64,000 nt of DNA from Prunus persica. Lineage: Eukaryota > Streptophyta > Magnoliopsida > Rosales > Rosaceae. Positions 23,975 to 34,936 of this stretch are shown piece after piece. Location of the stretch: contig NC_034015.1 in NCBI RefSeq assembly GCF_000346465.2, positions 10,743,867-10,807,866 on the forward strand, in the 5' to 3' direction. The notes under the pieces were generated by a model. That model was not told the DNA's origin, made no database searches, and saw only the letters and a program-made list of their open reading frames with translations. A program made the position numbers and the translations under genes. Each line of letters opens with the position of its first letter. Position 1 is the stretch's first letter.

Positions 23975-24420
23975 AAGTCAGTGTACACCTCAGGTCGATT
24001 GACAAACCGAAGGCCCACGGGTTCGGAAGGACAGCTAAGGGATTTTTGGGGCCCGCATGGACAGCTAAAGCGAGCAAAAAAAAAAGGGAAAAGAAAAAAA
24101 AAATTCACGAACACCTTAGGTCGGTTGAAAAACTGGAGGTGCGCAAGGGTTCGGAAGGATAGCTAAGGGGTTTTTTGGCCCGCGCAGACAGTTCAAACAC
24201 AAGAAAAAAAAGAATTAAAAAAAGGAAAAGAAAAAAAATCATGAACACCTTGGGTCGGTTGAGAAACCGGAGGTGCACGGGTCCGGAAGGATAGCTAAGG
24301 GGTTTTTGGGCAAGCGCGGACGGCCAAACGCAAGAAAAAAAAAAGAAAAAAAAAAGTCCGTGAACACCTTGGATCAATTGAAGAACCAAAGGCGCATGGG
24401 TTCGGAAGGTGAGCTCAAGA
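23975..24420 (+). repeat. Tandem array A (about 4 x 115-135 bp)
   Basis: Four diverged copies start with GAACACCTTGGGTCGGTTGA-like sequence (near 23980, 24105, 24240 and 24357), continue with GGTTCGGAAGGATAGCTAAG and end in long A/G-rich runs. Located between the antisense ORF and the 3' LTR, the hypervariable zone of Tat elements where satellite-like repeats arise. Confidence 0.8.
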
Positions 24421-24439
24421 ATATTGTAATCCATTTGAG

Positions 24440-24820
24440 ATTGGCTAGCAAAGAGAAAGTACAGAGCATGGGACCCCCTGAATTGGCAAAAACTCAAAGC
24501 CAATGAGATGTGATCGGCCAGGAGAGAGAAACCTATAGGTATGGGACCCACCGAATTGGCAAAAACTCAAAGCCAAGGGGATGGGATCGGCCAGGAGAGA
24601 GAAACTAAGAGACATGACACCTGGGGATGGGATCGGCCAGGAGAGAGAAATTAAGAGACATGACACCTGGGGATGAGATTGGCTAGGAGAGAGAAACCAA
24701 GAATTATGGGACCCACCAGATTGGCAAAAGCTCAAAGCCAAGTGGAGATGGGATCGGCCAGGAGAAAGAAACCAAGAGGTATGAGACCCACCGAGTTGGC
24801 AACAGCTCAAAACCAAGCGC
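24440..24820 (+). repeat. Tandem array B (two interleaved unit types)
   Basis: The block GGGATCGGCCAGGAGAGAGA recurs at least five times. It alternates with either TGGGACCCACCGAATTGGCA plus AACTCAAAGCCAA (longer unit, about 85-100 bp) or AAGAGACATGACACCTGGGG (shorter unit, about 52 bp). Distinct in sequence from array A. Confidence 0.75.
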
Positions 24821-25184
24821 ACCCCAACTGGGTTGGGATCCGCTATGATAGATAAACGGCCCACTTGCACATGGGATCGGCTCTCCGCACTTGGATACAC
24901 CACAGAGGGGTAACAGTCCACAGTTGGAACTTGAAAAGTTAGCAACGTGCATGAAAGTCCACATTTGAATATTTCACATGCAAAGTGTGAAAGCAACATG
25001 CATGGGTTGGTGATAAGCCAATATGAATCATATTTTTGGGCTTGACCAGCAAGCCAAAAGGAAAAGGTATGGCTTATTTAGGCTCAACCATGAGCCCATC
25101 CGGATGACATGTGCTCAACCCAAATAAATCCTGTTCCAAAGTCCCACTTAGATCATTTTTCCCTTTCCACTCGCGAAGCGTGTA

Positions 25185-25204
25185 AAGAGGAAAAAATGGG
25201 GACA
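25185..25204 (+). other. Polypurine tract
   Basis: AAGAGGAAAAAATGGGGACA lies directly before the 3' LTR, the expected plus-strand primer site. Confidence 0.75.
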
Positions 25205-25205
25205 C

Positions 25206-25658
25206 TGTGGGGACCAAATCTCATTTGTCATGGCTTAACCCATATGCTACAACCAAAAGACATAGGATGATCGAGCTTCCTTCCCACTGGAGAAGTGCGG
25301 AGCGAGAGAGACCCAAATCACTCATCTGATCCCACTACAACTCATCTGATCTCCACTACCATGAAGTGGGGGACGGGATGCGCAAAGCTAGGGAAGCATG
25401 GCCAAACCCAAGAACTTGAAGTGCTATAAAAACCTGGCTAGACCTCCAGCCAAGGGACGGAAAATTCAATTAAACACTAAGAGTACGCTGCGCAAATACT
25501 GACTTGAGCGTCGGAGTGCCTTTTGCAGGTACTCACCCCCTTTCCATTGTTCGACCTCGGGAACAAAGTCTAGAGTTCTCTTTCGACTAAGGAAGCGTGC
25601 AGACTTCAGTCAAGAACCTGTGGAGGTATTTCTTCTTGAAAGGAATCCTGCTCCAACA
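25206..25658 (+). repeat. 3' LTR
   Basis: 453 bp, TGTGGGGACC to CTCCAACA, about 93% identical to the 5' LTR by eye; most differences are transitions, as expected for methylated repeats. Confidence 0.95.
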
Positions 25659-25850
25659 TATTGAAGGATCATAAATGATTGAATTCAATTTTTGATTTGC
25701 GTCATAATTGGGTTCCAGTCTATTGTAACATGTATTTTGAATTCAATTTTTTCAAAAATGGATATTTTCAGTAAGGGTTTGATTGATGATAGTGCATGAA
25801 GGTTTTCCTTCAATTAACAGGGTAAATGTATCTAACTTTTTAGAACACAT
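25659..25850 (+). pseudogene. FAR1-related transposase relic, 3' part
   Basis: Directly after the 3' LTR, reading in phase with the sequence before 14186, comes LKDHK, a TGA, then LNSIFDLRHNWVPVYCNMYF. FAR1-type proteins have a tryptophan at the stop and the LRxxWVPVY block here, so this continues the protein cut at 14185. Downstream similarity fades by about 25850. Confidence 0.7.
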
Positions 25851-25980
25851 GTCAAACAATACAATATACTTGATAAACTTGAATGAGCTTTATATTCCCA
25901 AGACTATTGAAGCAAACCAACAATTTATGGTCTACTAATAATGTAGCAATTAACTAGTAGAAAACGTATACTGCAACTCA

Positions 25981-26091
25981 AATACAAATTTGTTTCTGGG
26001 TATTCTAATGGTGTGCATATATATATACACCTATAATACAAATTTGTTTCTGGGTATTCTAATGGTGTGCATATATATATATACACCTATA
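25981..26091 (+). repeat. Perfect 54-bp tandem duplication
   Basis: AATACAAATTTGTTTCTGGG and the following bases through ACACCTAT occur twice in a row (25981 and 26035). The copies differ only by one extra AT in the (AT)n part, so the duplication is recent. Confidence 0.9.
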
Positions 26092-27500
26092 ATTACCTCA
26101 AAACTTCATATAATGCACATAATACCATGAAAATCATATTACTATGGGATAAGGTAAGTGCATAAAACATATATAAAAAATCTCCAATGCACAATGTCTA
26201 AATACCATGCTAGTTTGAGACAGTTATTAACAAAACTTGATTTGCACTTACTACCAAGTACCTTATGTAACCAGATTTTAACCTAAATAAAAAAAGAAAA
26301 ACATGATTAGTTAAGTGTAATGAATCCTTAATCAGACAATGGAATAGATAAATTTATTATCATTGTTTCTTTGCTTATGATGTCGATTTATCCCCATAAT
26401 TTCTAATTAATTAAATGTCCCTCTACTACATAGTTAGGCTTGTGGTTTGGGGTTCGATTCCCCAGGGTACTTATCTAACTATTTTCTTGAGTTTCTTGCC
26501 TACCAGTGATTGCCCTAATTATATTACAAAGCGACTGCATTACATTAACAACTAATCAACCAGCCCCATTATAAAATTGACGAAATAAATGAGCGTAGGG
26601 ATTACTGATCAATCTCATCGGCTTTAACATCATCAAATATTATCTTGTTCCTTTCTTTATTGACATGATGTTCATTGGATTATTTTACATATACCCAAGC
26701 AAAAATTACAATGCAAGTAAACCACAAACACGAAATGCCAAATCCAACATCATTAACATCAAAAATTGGGGAAAACCGTAACTTTAACCCTAAATTGAAA
26801 TTCCACTAAATTACTTACATATTACCAAATGTTGGTTCCACTTGAAACTTAGGTTTGTCTTAGCTCTCCTTCATTGGAATATTCACACATATCACTTCCG
26901 AAATGGAAGAATCGAAGCTTTGGTCCAAGGAATATGGCTTCACTCCTTCTATGGCTTTGCCCCTTTCACGGCTTCACCCCTTCCACTCAACCTAACTAAT
27001 TTTTCAAGTAGAGTACGAAGTTGCCTTTAACCGTCGTTAAGTTGGATTCCAAACCAGTTTAACTATGTTTCTTAGTGCTATGGGTTCTTGTGTTCAAAGT
27101 TCAACCTCGTGGGTGTTGATTGTATTCAACCTTTGCTGGGTATTAATTTCGAGTTTGGGTTTCACCTTGGGTTTCACCTACCCGGTTGTAAGTTAAGGGG
27201 GAAATTTAAACTCGACCGTCCATATGGATCCAATGGTTGTATTTTGTGTCCTCATTTATTCCACTCAAATAAGGTTCCTCAAGAGTATTTGTCACTCTCT
27301 CGCAACATGAGGAGAGACATGCATCAAATATTAGGGTTTAGGTTTTCACATTCATTTGTCATTCCCTCCTAGGCCTAATAACGCTCGTTTTCATCCACGT
27401 TCAGCCGTCGTCACCCTCATAGACTTGACAGCATCAAGTTACTTTTCTTCCACATTGAGTCGCTGCTATCACTCCTCCCTTCGACTCTAGGGTGCTAGCC
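26092..27500. other. Intergenic, no recognised gene
   Basis: AT-rich with short frames only. GGGGTTCGATTCCCC at 26450-26464 resembles a tRNA B box, but no tRNA cloverleaf can be built around it. Confidence 0.4.
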
Positions 27501-28760
27501 TCATTGTTGTCTCTCTTAGATCATGGGCATTGGTTTCGTCGTTCACTTTCTTCTCGGTGTGTTAGCGTTTCTGGTGGTTGCCTTGGTATGGTGGTTTCAG
27601 CGAGTTTGCTATTGCTATTGCTATTGTGCCGACAGTCTTCAAGTCAATGGTGACTATAGTGCAAGCTGCTTCATTGGGGTCGGCGGTCACGGTGGAGGTG
27701 GCTTTTCTCACGCCCCTTCTATCGTTCGATCTGCGATCTCAAGCCTTACATTTATGAGAAGACAGCCGTTATCCAAAGATTTGGCTTGGGTGGCTCTTCA
27801 CCTAGGGTCTATAGGTTTGGTCCTCCTTTCTATAGTGTTGGGCCAAGTTTTTGGCAACTAAGGTTGTTGGGTACCATCTTTTTACCTATCTTTACGGGTT
27901 CAGCTGGTTACTCTACAATGAAGACTGCTAATTCGGGCGATGTTGGTGTCCCTCTTGACAAACCTATGTAGACTGGACAAGTTGAGTCTCTTGGGTGCCT
28001 TCCTTAATGTGTTCTTGGAGCGTTGGTGGGCTTGGCATCCGGTGAATGCTCTTATGCCTAATCCTCGTGTTCAGGTTGAGTGGCTAGGCCAGTTTTGTTA
28101 TTGTTGTGTGGTGTTTTCTTCGTTCTCCCCTTAGCTGATCTTTGATTCTCTTTGTGTCTCAAGGACTATGTTTTCATAAGAGGTTTCTTTGTCGGTGTTG
28201 AGATGATAAGGCGTACTTGGGGGCTTTTTTATTTTATTTTCTTTCCTGGCCTATTTGTGAGGTTAGTCTCTTTTTTTTTGTTATTCCTTGCAGATTTCTC
28301 TTCTTTCATCGCCAATTGCTATTAGAGGTGGCTGGAGATGGTGTGCTTAGTGAATGTTTTCTTTCTTCTTGGCGTATTTTGTTCTTTGTCGGATGATCTC
28401 AATGTCTTGTGGCTGTGCAAAGGACTATGATTTCATAGCAGGACTCTTTTAACAGTTGGATTATGTTGTAGTGTTCTCGTCGGAGGTCTATGTGTCAATT
28501 TGCTGTTTTATTTTATCTTGCTCTAGCATTGGTCCTGCTTGACTGTTTCAGACTCTCTTGTTAGTCAATAACATGTGTGGTACTCTTTCATACCATTGGG
28601 TTTGTCCCTTATGAAGGTTTTAACGAGGCTACTGTTTCGTGTTGTTCCATGTACGCTACTTTGATTCTATAAATGAACTTCATTTCTCCCAACAACAACA
28701 ACAACAAAACAAAACAAAAATAAAAAAACAAAACAAAAGGAAAAATTACCATGGCAAGAA
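27500..28760 (+). repeat. Possible retroposed sequence ending in (CAA)n/A-rich tail
   Basis: A GC-richer, T-rich block differs in composition from its surroundings. It ends with GATTCTATAAATGAACTTCA and then (CAA)n and A-rich sequence at 28692-28745, a tail typical of LINE-type retroposons. The frame at 27523-27861 is hydrophobic with a CYCYCYC run and matches no family I know; no RT motif is visible. Weak assignment. Confidence 0.3.
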
Positions 28761-31700
28761 GTAGGCCCCATGAAATTGGGCAAGCTATAACGTTAGCGGC
28801 CAATTTAAATACCAAAAAAATTGAAAAAAAAGAAAAGAAAAAATACTAGTTCCTAAATTTTTTTTCTATAAATACCTAGCCATATTCTTCACTTCTCACG
28901 CCAAAATTCATACAAATTCATCTCCTCATATCTTATGTGAATTGTGGTTGTCATGGTAATAGGTAGGAATGCATTAACAACAAGAGATATATAGTCATAT
29001 ACCTATTCTTAGTATTAAAACTATAAATAAACCCTACATCATTTAATTTCTATAAACAAACCCAAAAAATGACAATTGGCCATATTGAATTTAATTTTAA
29101 TTATTAAATTACTTTAATGCCCTATTGAGTGTTTTGAGCTTTTTTATGAGGTTTTGGGGTTGAGTTTGTTTTAAGAAATCAATGGCAGTTTTGTAATTTA
29201 AAATAAGTTTAAAACCTTTTTGTTATGTTATAAATGGGCTTTGGATGTATTTCTAAAGTCCATTTCATATAGGTTTTTTTTTTATATATAATTTGAGCTC
29301 CTACATTGGGTATAATAGTGAATCTCCCTAAAAACAATTGCTAGGACAAATACTATTCATGTGAATAGTAAATGCCCTTATCTTTCTTTGTCTTTTTTCA
29401 TGACAAATGGGTGAAAGTGCTCTAAAAGTTACAAACTTTTTCAGATAAAAAATTACCTTGAAAAAAACAATATTGACGGATGACGAAATCAAATGTAAGA
29501 ATTCAAATATAACAATGAAATCTTTTAACCACTTAACTCCAAGTAACATGTTCTATTTGTAGCTATATATGTAAGAATTCAGCTGGAACTACTTGGGTAG
29601 GACTTTTCTTTAAGGGAACATGTGGAACATACAATAATTTATCTCTGAAACACGAAAAAACCTCATTTGGTACCTTTATTTATTGATATTTTCGATATGG
29701 AAATGTAGGTGATATTAATTAACATATTCTTTTTTCTTTCCTTTCATTTTACTTGCCTTTGAGACCTTCCTAGGTTAGTTCCCATGCACGTGACCATGTG
29801 ATTAAGTAATGTGATCACTACTATAATGAGCTAGTTCTATCCATGGTTCCTTTTTTTCTCTAATTTTTTAAGATACTAGAAAAACTAAAAAGTCCAATCT
29901 AACGTAATGTTGAAGATGTCTTGCTTCTCAAGTTTATTATATGGGTAATATCATAAATAAGTAACAGTAGAACTTGCATGTAACGGATGTTATATAATCT
30001 CTATTTTCTGTACGGTTACGTGATAACGAGAGAATAAGATACGAAACTTGATGCAACTAATTTTATGTGTACGCGTAGAATTTTACCATTTCAAAACTCA
30101 CCTGTTAAATTAAGACCTCGTGTGCTGGCTGGAACATATAGTAGGGTTTTTTCTTGGTAAATTTTTTTATTTAGTAAATTGATAAACATCACAATATTGA
30201 GAAAATTATAATACAAGAGCCAAGCAGTAAGTCGTAATTAGATTGGAAATTGAGGATGAGCCAAGGAGTGCACCGTCACAAGTTGGTCGATTTGGTCCAC
30301 TCTCCCACCGACAATGACGTTCTTCTAAATCACTTTCCCCAGATAGACAGACTATGAAATCCTCACCTTGTTTTTTGTCTCCTACCATTACATAAATTTA
30401 TTCAGACAAAAAACATTAAAATACAGAACCCACCACCATTTTCTTGTCACCTTATCATCTTGTGCGCAAAAAGAGAACTGTTCCTTTCCCAGCTTATCAT
30501 AGCATTGAATGGTAGGGTTGGACTAGGAGAGCACTTTCCAGTCCATGGAGCACACAAAAGAAAAGAAAAAAACAGAGAGGAAAAATTAGGGTTTCATTGA
30601 AAAATGAATCAACATTATAATATATATTATCAGATATGAATTAACACAAGGCCCTATTTAATTCACGGAACGAATTTGAGGGGAAATGACTTTTCATTTT
30701 TTAAGGGATGAAAAATGGAGATTCATTTTTCATGTTTGATAATCGTGGGAAAATAACCAAGAAATACCACTTTATTTCGTTTCACATGTTTGGTTTGTGC
30801 AAGGATATAAAACAAAATTTGTTTAATTTTCTAATTATACCTATATAAAATCAAATAAAAATATATATATTTAATGCTATATTGCAATTCTAAGTAGTTG
30901 TTGGGTTGAGATCTAGTCAATTTGGGTGCATTATAAGCTACTTCAAAATGGAGCAATGTGAATTAAGTAAGTTGACTATAGCAGTACGGGATCCTTATCT
31001 TTACCCAAATCTGAATACCATTTCCGTATCTTAGAATTATTTTGAAAATTAAATTTTTTTTAAAAAGAAAATTCCAAAGAGGAATTTTGTTTTCCCTAAA
31101 TAATTAGTGTGTGGTTGAGATGGTGATTTATATTAAACATGTTTATTTACCTCACCTGAATTATTGGGTGGAAGTGCTCGGAAACCCCAACTAATCCTTA
31201 ATCCCCTCACAAGTCTTGCTTAGATCATAGGATTAAATTTTGTCATTGTTGTAGTTTGTTATATATGCTTGGTTCATAAATCATCGTCACCCAAGGTTTT
31301 CAATTATTCTTATTATTTTCAAATAACTTAGTGAAATCTATCGTCACTAAAGTTGGATGTGGTGACTAGAATCTTTCACAAGATAATTTTCCTAAGTTAC
31401 CCTTGTAAATGAGCAACAAATCCAACATCAATAGAGCACAAGCGTGTAGGGGCAGAGATATGTATTGGCCTAGAATAATTGTGACCTCTTGAAGCCTCAT
31501 ACAAAAGCATTTTGTCTCTAAAGTATATGAGTAGAAATATGACCATATAACCTTGAAACTACGGTACCCCAAAAAGAAAAGCTATTAGCTCCGCCACTGT
31601 CGGTGTGATGCTTAACACACGTATGTTATGATTCAAAAAAAAAATTGATTACCAGTATTTTTATCCTCTCTTATTTTGTGAACAAAAGTTTAGGAAGAGG

Positions 31701-33640
31701 GGAGGCTATCTCATCTCTAAGCCGGGACATACTAAAACCTCTTTAAGGACTTACAGAATAATTTAATATGACTTGAGAACTGTTTTTAAGATAAAAAAAA
31801 TTTAAGGCCCGAGACCTCTTTTACTGCACAAGTGGATTTGTAAATTCTCATGCCCTAATTTACAAGTCAATATAGTAGACTGCTATGGTCCATCAATAAT
31901 TGTTTTTTTTTTTTTCATTATAGTCTTGAACAAAACAAGCATCAATGCATGCATCATGATCTGCTGGCAATGACATTAATTTACTTTCAAAAGACAAAAT
32001 GCATATGCTTATGTCTTTTGGGGCTCACAAATGCTTGGAGTTACAGATCAAAAAGTGCTACAACAACTGGCATGTATCTTTGAATATATTCTAATACAAG
32101 AATTAATTCTTAGATAGTAAAAAAAAAATATAAAAAAAAGTTACAAGGAATTGGTTTAATACATGCGTAATACGAAATCATTCTTGATCTCTTGCTGAAT
32201 AAATTTCTGCATAAAATTAAACATGTGTTTGAGTACCCTAAAGCTTCTTATAGAAGGTCATTTTGGAGCATCTAGGCCTTTTTTTATATATAAAAATTCA
32301 GCAGTTAGTGATTGCTTGTGATTCGAATTGAGGAACCAACTCAGAGCTTGGTTGCTAAATAACTTAAAAAGTACACATTGTTCTTTACATGTCTTAGATT
32401 TTTGCACGTCAACTGTTCCTATTTCTTTTTCTTTTTTTGTCAAAGTTACGAAGGGGAAGGAAAAATTCACACACACACACAAGTATTATGGGGACTTTGA
32501 ACCCAGAACAGCCACTTCAGAGCACACCAAAGGCCTGAACTAATCCAACTAACACCCCATCGGTCCAAACTATTTGTATTTCGACAGACAATATTGTCTA
32601 GGGATCCAACCAACTTCATTATTAGCATAGCCTCAACTCTCCCTAGTGTCAAATAATGGTATTGGATAATTTTTCTTATTGTCCTTGTGGAGGCAAATAT
32701 GTAAAATTACATTGTGTAGACAGCTCTGCATCACTACAATTGTACAGGTTAATAACTCTTAGCTTCTCAGCTAAACAACCCCAGGAAAAGTGAAATTAGA
32801 AAGAAAAAGGGACCGTACGTTGAGGGACTAAAGGGGAAAAGAAAAGGAACCAACAGCCAACATCACTCTTTGTAATTTAGCAAGATCATAATATTTAGTA
32901 ACGAAAAAAAAGAGAAGATTTAAGAAAAAAAAAAAAAGGTTAACAGTGAGCTTGCGTGATCATAATCTCTCACTCCATCAAGTACAGGCCATGCTTCTTG
33001 TCCCCCAATCACTTCTGCTTTAAACTCCCTATCATTCCATAACTGCAGTATATTTATCCATGTACTTCTCTTGCAAGATAGAAAATCTTACCTGAATTGT
33101 TGCCATTTTCTGAGAAAGCAGAAACTGAAAGAAATCATGCATTCCTATTCTTGGCTAATAACACAATGACATGTGTGATAATTTTTTCATTTATCATTGT
33201 GTTATTAGTCGGGGATGGCAAAACAGTGCTATTCCCGTTATAAGAAATTTTTTTTCTTAGATAAGACAAAATTTATTAATAAAGTTATAAAAATAAAAAT
33301 AAAAATTCAATAGCAACCTACATGTCGAGATTAGAATTCAAAAACAAAAATGTTAGTCATGCATACCACATTATGTACCATCTCTTTAATAAAAATATGA
33401 TACACAAGGTGGCCTGTCATCACAAACAAGTGGGGGGGGGGAAGTTAATAATTCCGTTGAGTTGTACAACTACCCTGTGAACAAGTGGGGTCTTAACTAT
33501 TGAATCTTAATTTCTCAGAAAAAGGAAATTAATCCACAGGTTAATTTGGTACAGCTGAATTCTGTACCTTGGGACTTCATTGGGCTTATTATTGAATCCG
33601 CAAAGAAAGGCCCAATTGCTTTTAAAAACGAAGGAAGCTT
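28760..33640. other. Long intergenic region without recognised genes
   Basis: AT-rich. It contains a MITE-end fragment at 29341-29423 (ending GGGTGAAAGTGCTCT), a run of C/G-poor low-complexity DNA, and the hairpin listed at 33155-33208. All open frames are short and domain-free. Confidence 0.4.
33155..33208. repeat. 15-bp perfect inverted repeat (hairpin)
   Basis: CTAATAACACAATGA at 33155-33169 is the exact reverse complement of 33194-33208, with a 24-base loop. It could be a remnant of a small fold-back element. Confidence 0.8.
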
Positions 33641-33641
33641 T

Positions 33642-33683
33642 ATCCCACATCGGAGAATTGTCTGTTCTACAAGTTCTTTATAT
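33642..33683 (+). promoter_or_regulatory. U6 promoter: USE and TATA box
   Basis: ATCCCACATCG at 33642-33652 matches the plant upstream sequence element (RTCCCACATCG), and TTTATAT at 33677-33683 is the TATA box. The roughly 24-base gap between them is the pol III-type spacing of dicot U6 genes; the transcript starts at 33707. Confidence 0.93.
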
Positions 33684-33706
33684 CCTTGCGCTTAAGAGCC
33701 TTGTTT

Positions 33707-33726
33707 GTCCCTTCGGGGACATCCGA

Positions 33727-33758
<32 letters not shown>

Positions 33759-33808
33759 GGCCCCTGCGCAAGGATGACACGCATAAATCGAGAAATGGTC
33801 CAAATTTT
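33707..33808 (+). ncRNA. U6: U6 spliceosomal RNA
   Basis: The 102-base sequence runs from GTCCCTTCGGGGACATCCGA to the terminal GGTCCAAATTTT. It contains the 5' stem-loop, the invariant ACAGAGAAGAT box (5' splice-site contact) and the AGC triad, and continues without a visible change through the GACACGCATAAATCGAGAAA stretch. A T-run follows as the pol III terminator. With USE and TATA at correct spacing it should be an expressed gene and not a retro-copy. U6 forms the catalytic centre of the major spliceosome by pairing with U2 and the 5' splice site. Confidence 0.97.
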
Positions 33809-33811
33809 TTT
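33805..33811 (+). terminator. Pol III T-run terminator of U6
   Basis: Seven consecutive T residues at the end of the U6 sequence. Confidence 0.85.
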
Positions 33812-34930
33812 GCTCTTTTTTCTGCCAAATTTTTGTGCCCTTTGAAGTCTTCGATGGTTCGGTGGCTTCGTCTTTGATCTTCCAGGTGTGAGTAAAAGTT
33901 TGAATTCAATCTACTTTGGTCTTCCAGTATTTGATGCTTCAGTGACTGAATTTTTAGTATGGAATCTTTTGTCTTGCAATTTAATCCATGTAAAAAGCTC
34001 GCCTACTAACTGTTTGATAAAATGACTCTGTTACCTTTATATCATAATGCGTGAGTGTTCCTTTGGAAGCTTCAATCTTGGTTGTGTGAGAAATTCTTAT
34101 ATCATAATGCTAGCAATTTAGGTTTAGGATTATAGACTGCAAGGATAGAAACACACGGCAGTGCTGCTACTTTTAAGCACTGCGAGAAACATAGTTTCTA
34201 ATGCCTTGCACAAGAGTTGCGGTTTTCCACATTCGTGGTGGCGCCTCTCGTTAGGGTTTGTTCTGTCATCTAAATAGGTGCTGCTGCATTTGAGTATTTT
34301 TGTTACTTGGTTCATGGATAGCAAATCAACCCATATTTGATTGTTAGCTTGCTGTAACTTCCTCGCTGTTTGTTCACAATTAGTAATTAGGGAAGACTAT
34401 TAGAGGGATGAAGTGTTGCTCTCAAGTACGTGAATTGAATGTGAATAATTTCTAAAGACCTGCCTAGATCAGTTTTAGAACATTCGTGGCGGCGCGTCTC
34501 ATGTTATGGCAGTAGTTGTTTCATAAAAGGGGGGTTTTGAATAAGATGCTATCTGCTGTAAAGCAGTACGTTGTCGATTGTACTTCTGTAAAAGAAGTTG
34601 CAGATCCCAATGGTTTCCTTTGAATTTTGAGGCGAGACGAGCCTTTGGTTCTAAGGAAGACATAGGCATAAGACGAGGCAAGCAATTAAAGCAGTAAGAT
34701 TGAATTCCAAGCAAAAACTTAAATGTAAAATCAGTAAGATTGAAGAAGACATAGGCATAAGAGGTGGCAGTAGTTTTTCACTTTCATAGCAGAACAGATA
34801 GTAGAGGATGTTGCTATCTAGCCTAGCCATAGAGGAAATAATTCAAAGTAAGTTAAAACAGATGATGCTCATTAGCAAACTAAATTTAAAAGGTTATTCC
34901 AATCCAAATTCAACAGATTTATTCGATATT
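33812..34930. other. Intergenic between U6 and DUF2828 pseudogene
   Basis: Two similar GTGGCGGCGC/GTGGTGGCGCCTCTC phrases (near 34237 and 34486) suggest a diverged local duplication. No gene is recognised. Confidence 0.35.
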
Positions 34931-34936
34931 CTTCAT

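Larger units (their letters stand above)
14186..25658 (+). mobile_element. Tat-lineage Ty3/Gypsy LTR retrotransposon, full length, defective
   Basis: Two 453-bp LTRs (TG...CA) bound an 11.5-kb element. The order is gag, protease, RT, RNase H, second (archaeal-type) RNase H, integrase, a long antisense ORF, tandem repeats, polypurine tract and 3' LTR. The double RNase H and the antisense ORF are hallmarks of the Tat (Ogre/Retand/Grande-type) clade. Flanks are GATTG (14181-14185) and TATTG (25659-25663), an imperfect 5-bp target duplication. Counting by eye the LTRs differ at about 30 sites (about 7%), so the insertion is not recent. Many stops and frameshifts, plus a lost integrase catalytic residue, make it non-autonomous. 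Confidence 0.92.

Noticed and set aside
23944..24999. Lys-rich and other frames across the tandem arrays
   Set aside because: They arise from A/G-rich repeat units in the retrotransposon's 3' region.
26440..26475. tRNA-like B box (GGTTCGATTCC)
   Set aside because: No A box or acceptor/anticodon stems can be formed upstream.
27523..27861. Possible 112-aa membrane protein
   Set aside because: Unusual CYCYCYC run, no homology I recognise, and it sits in a likely retroposed block with an A-rich tail.
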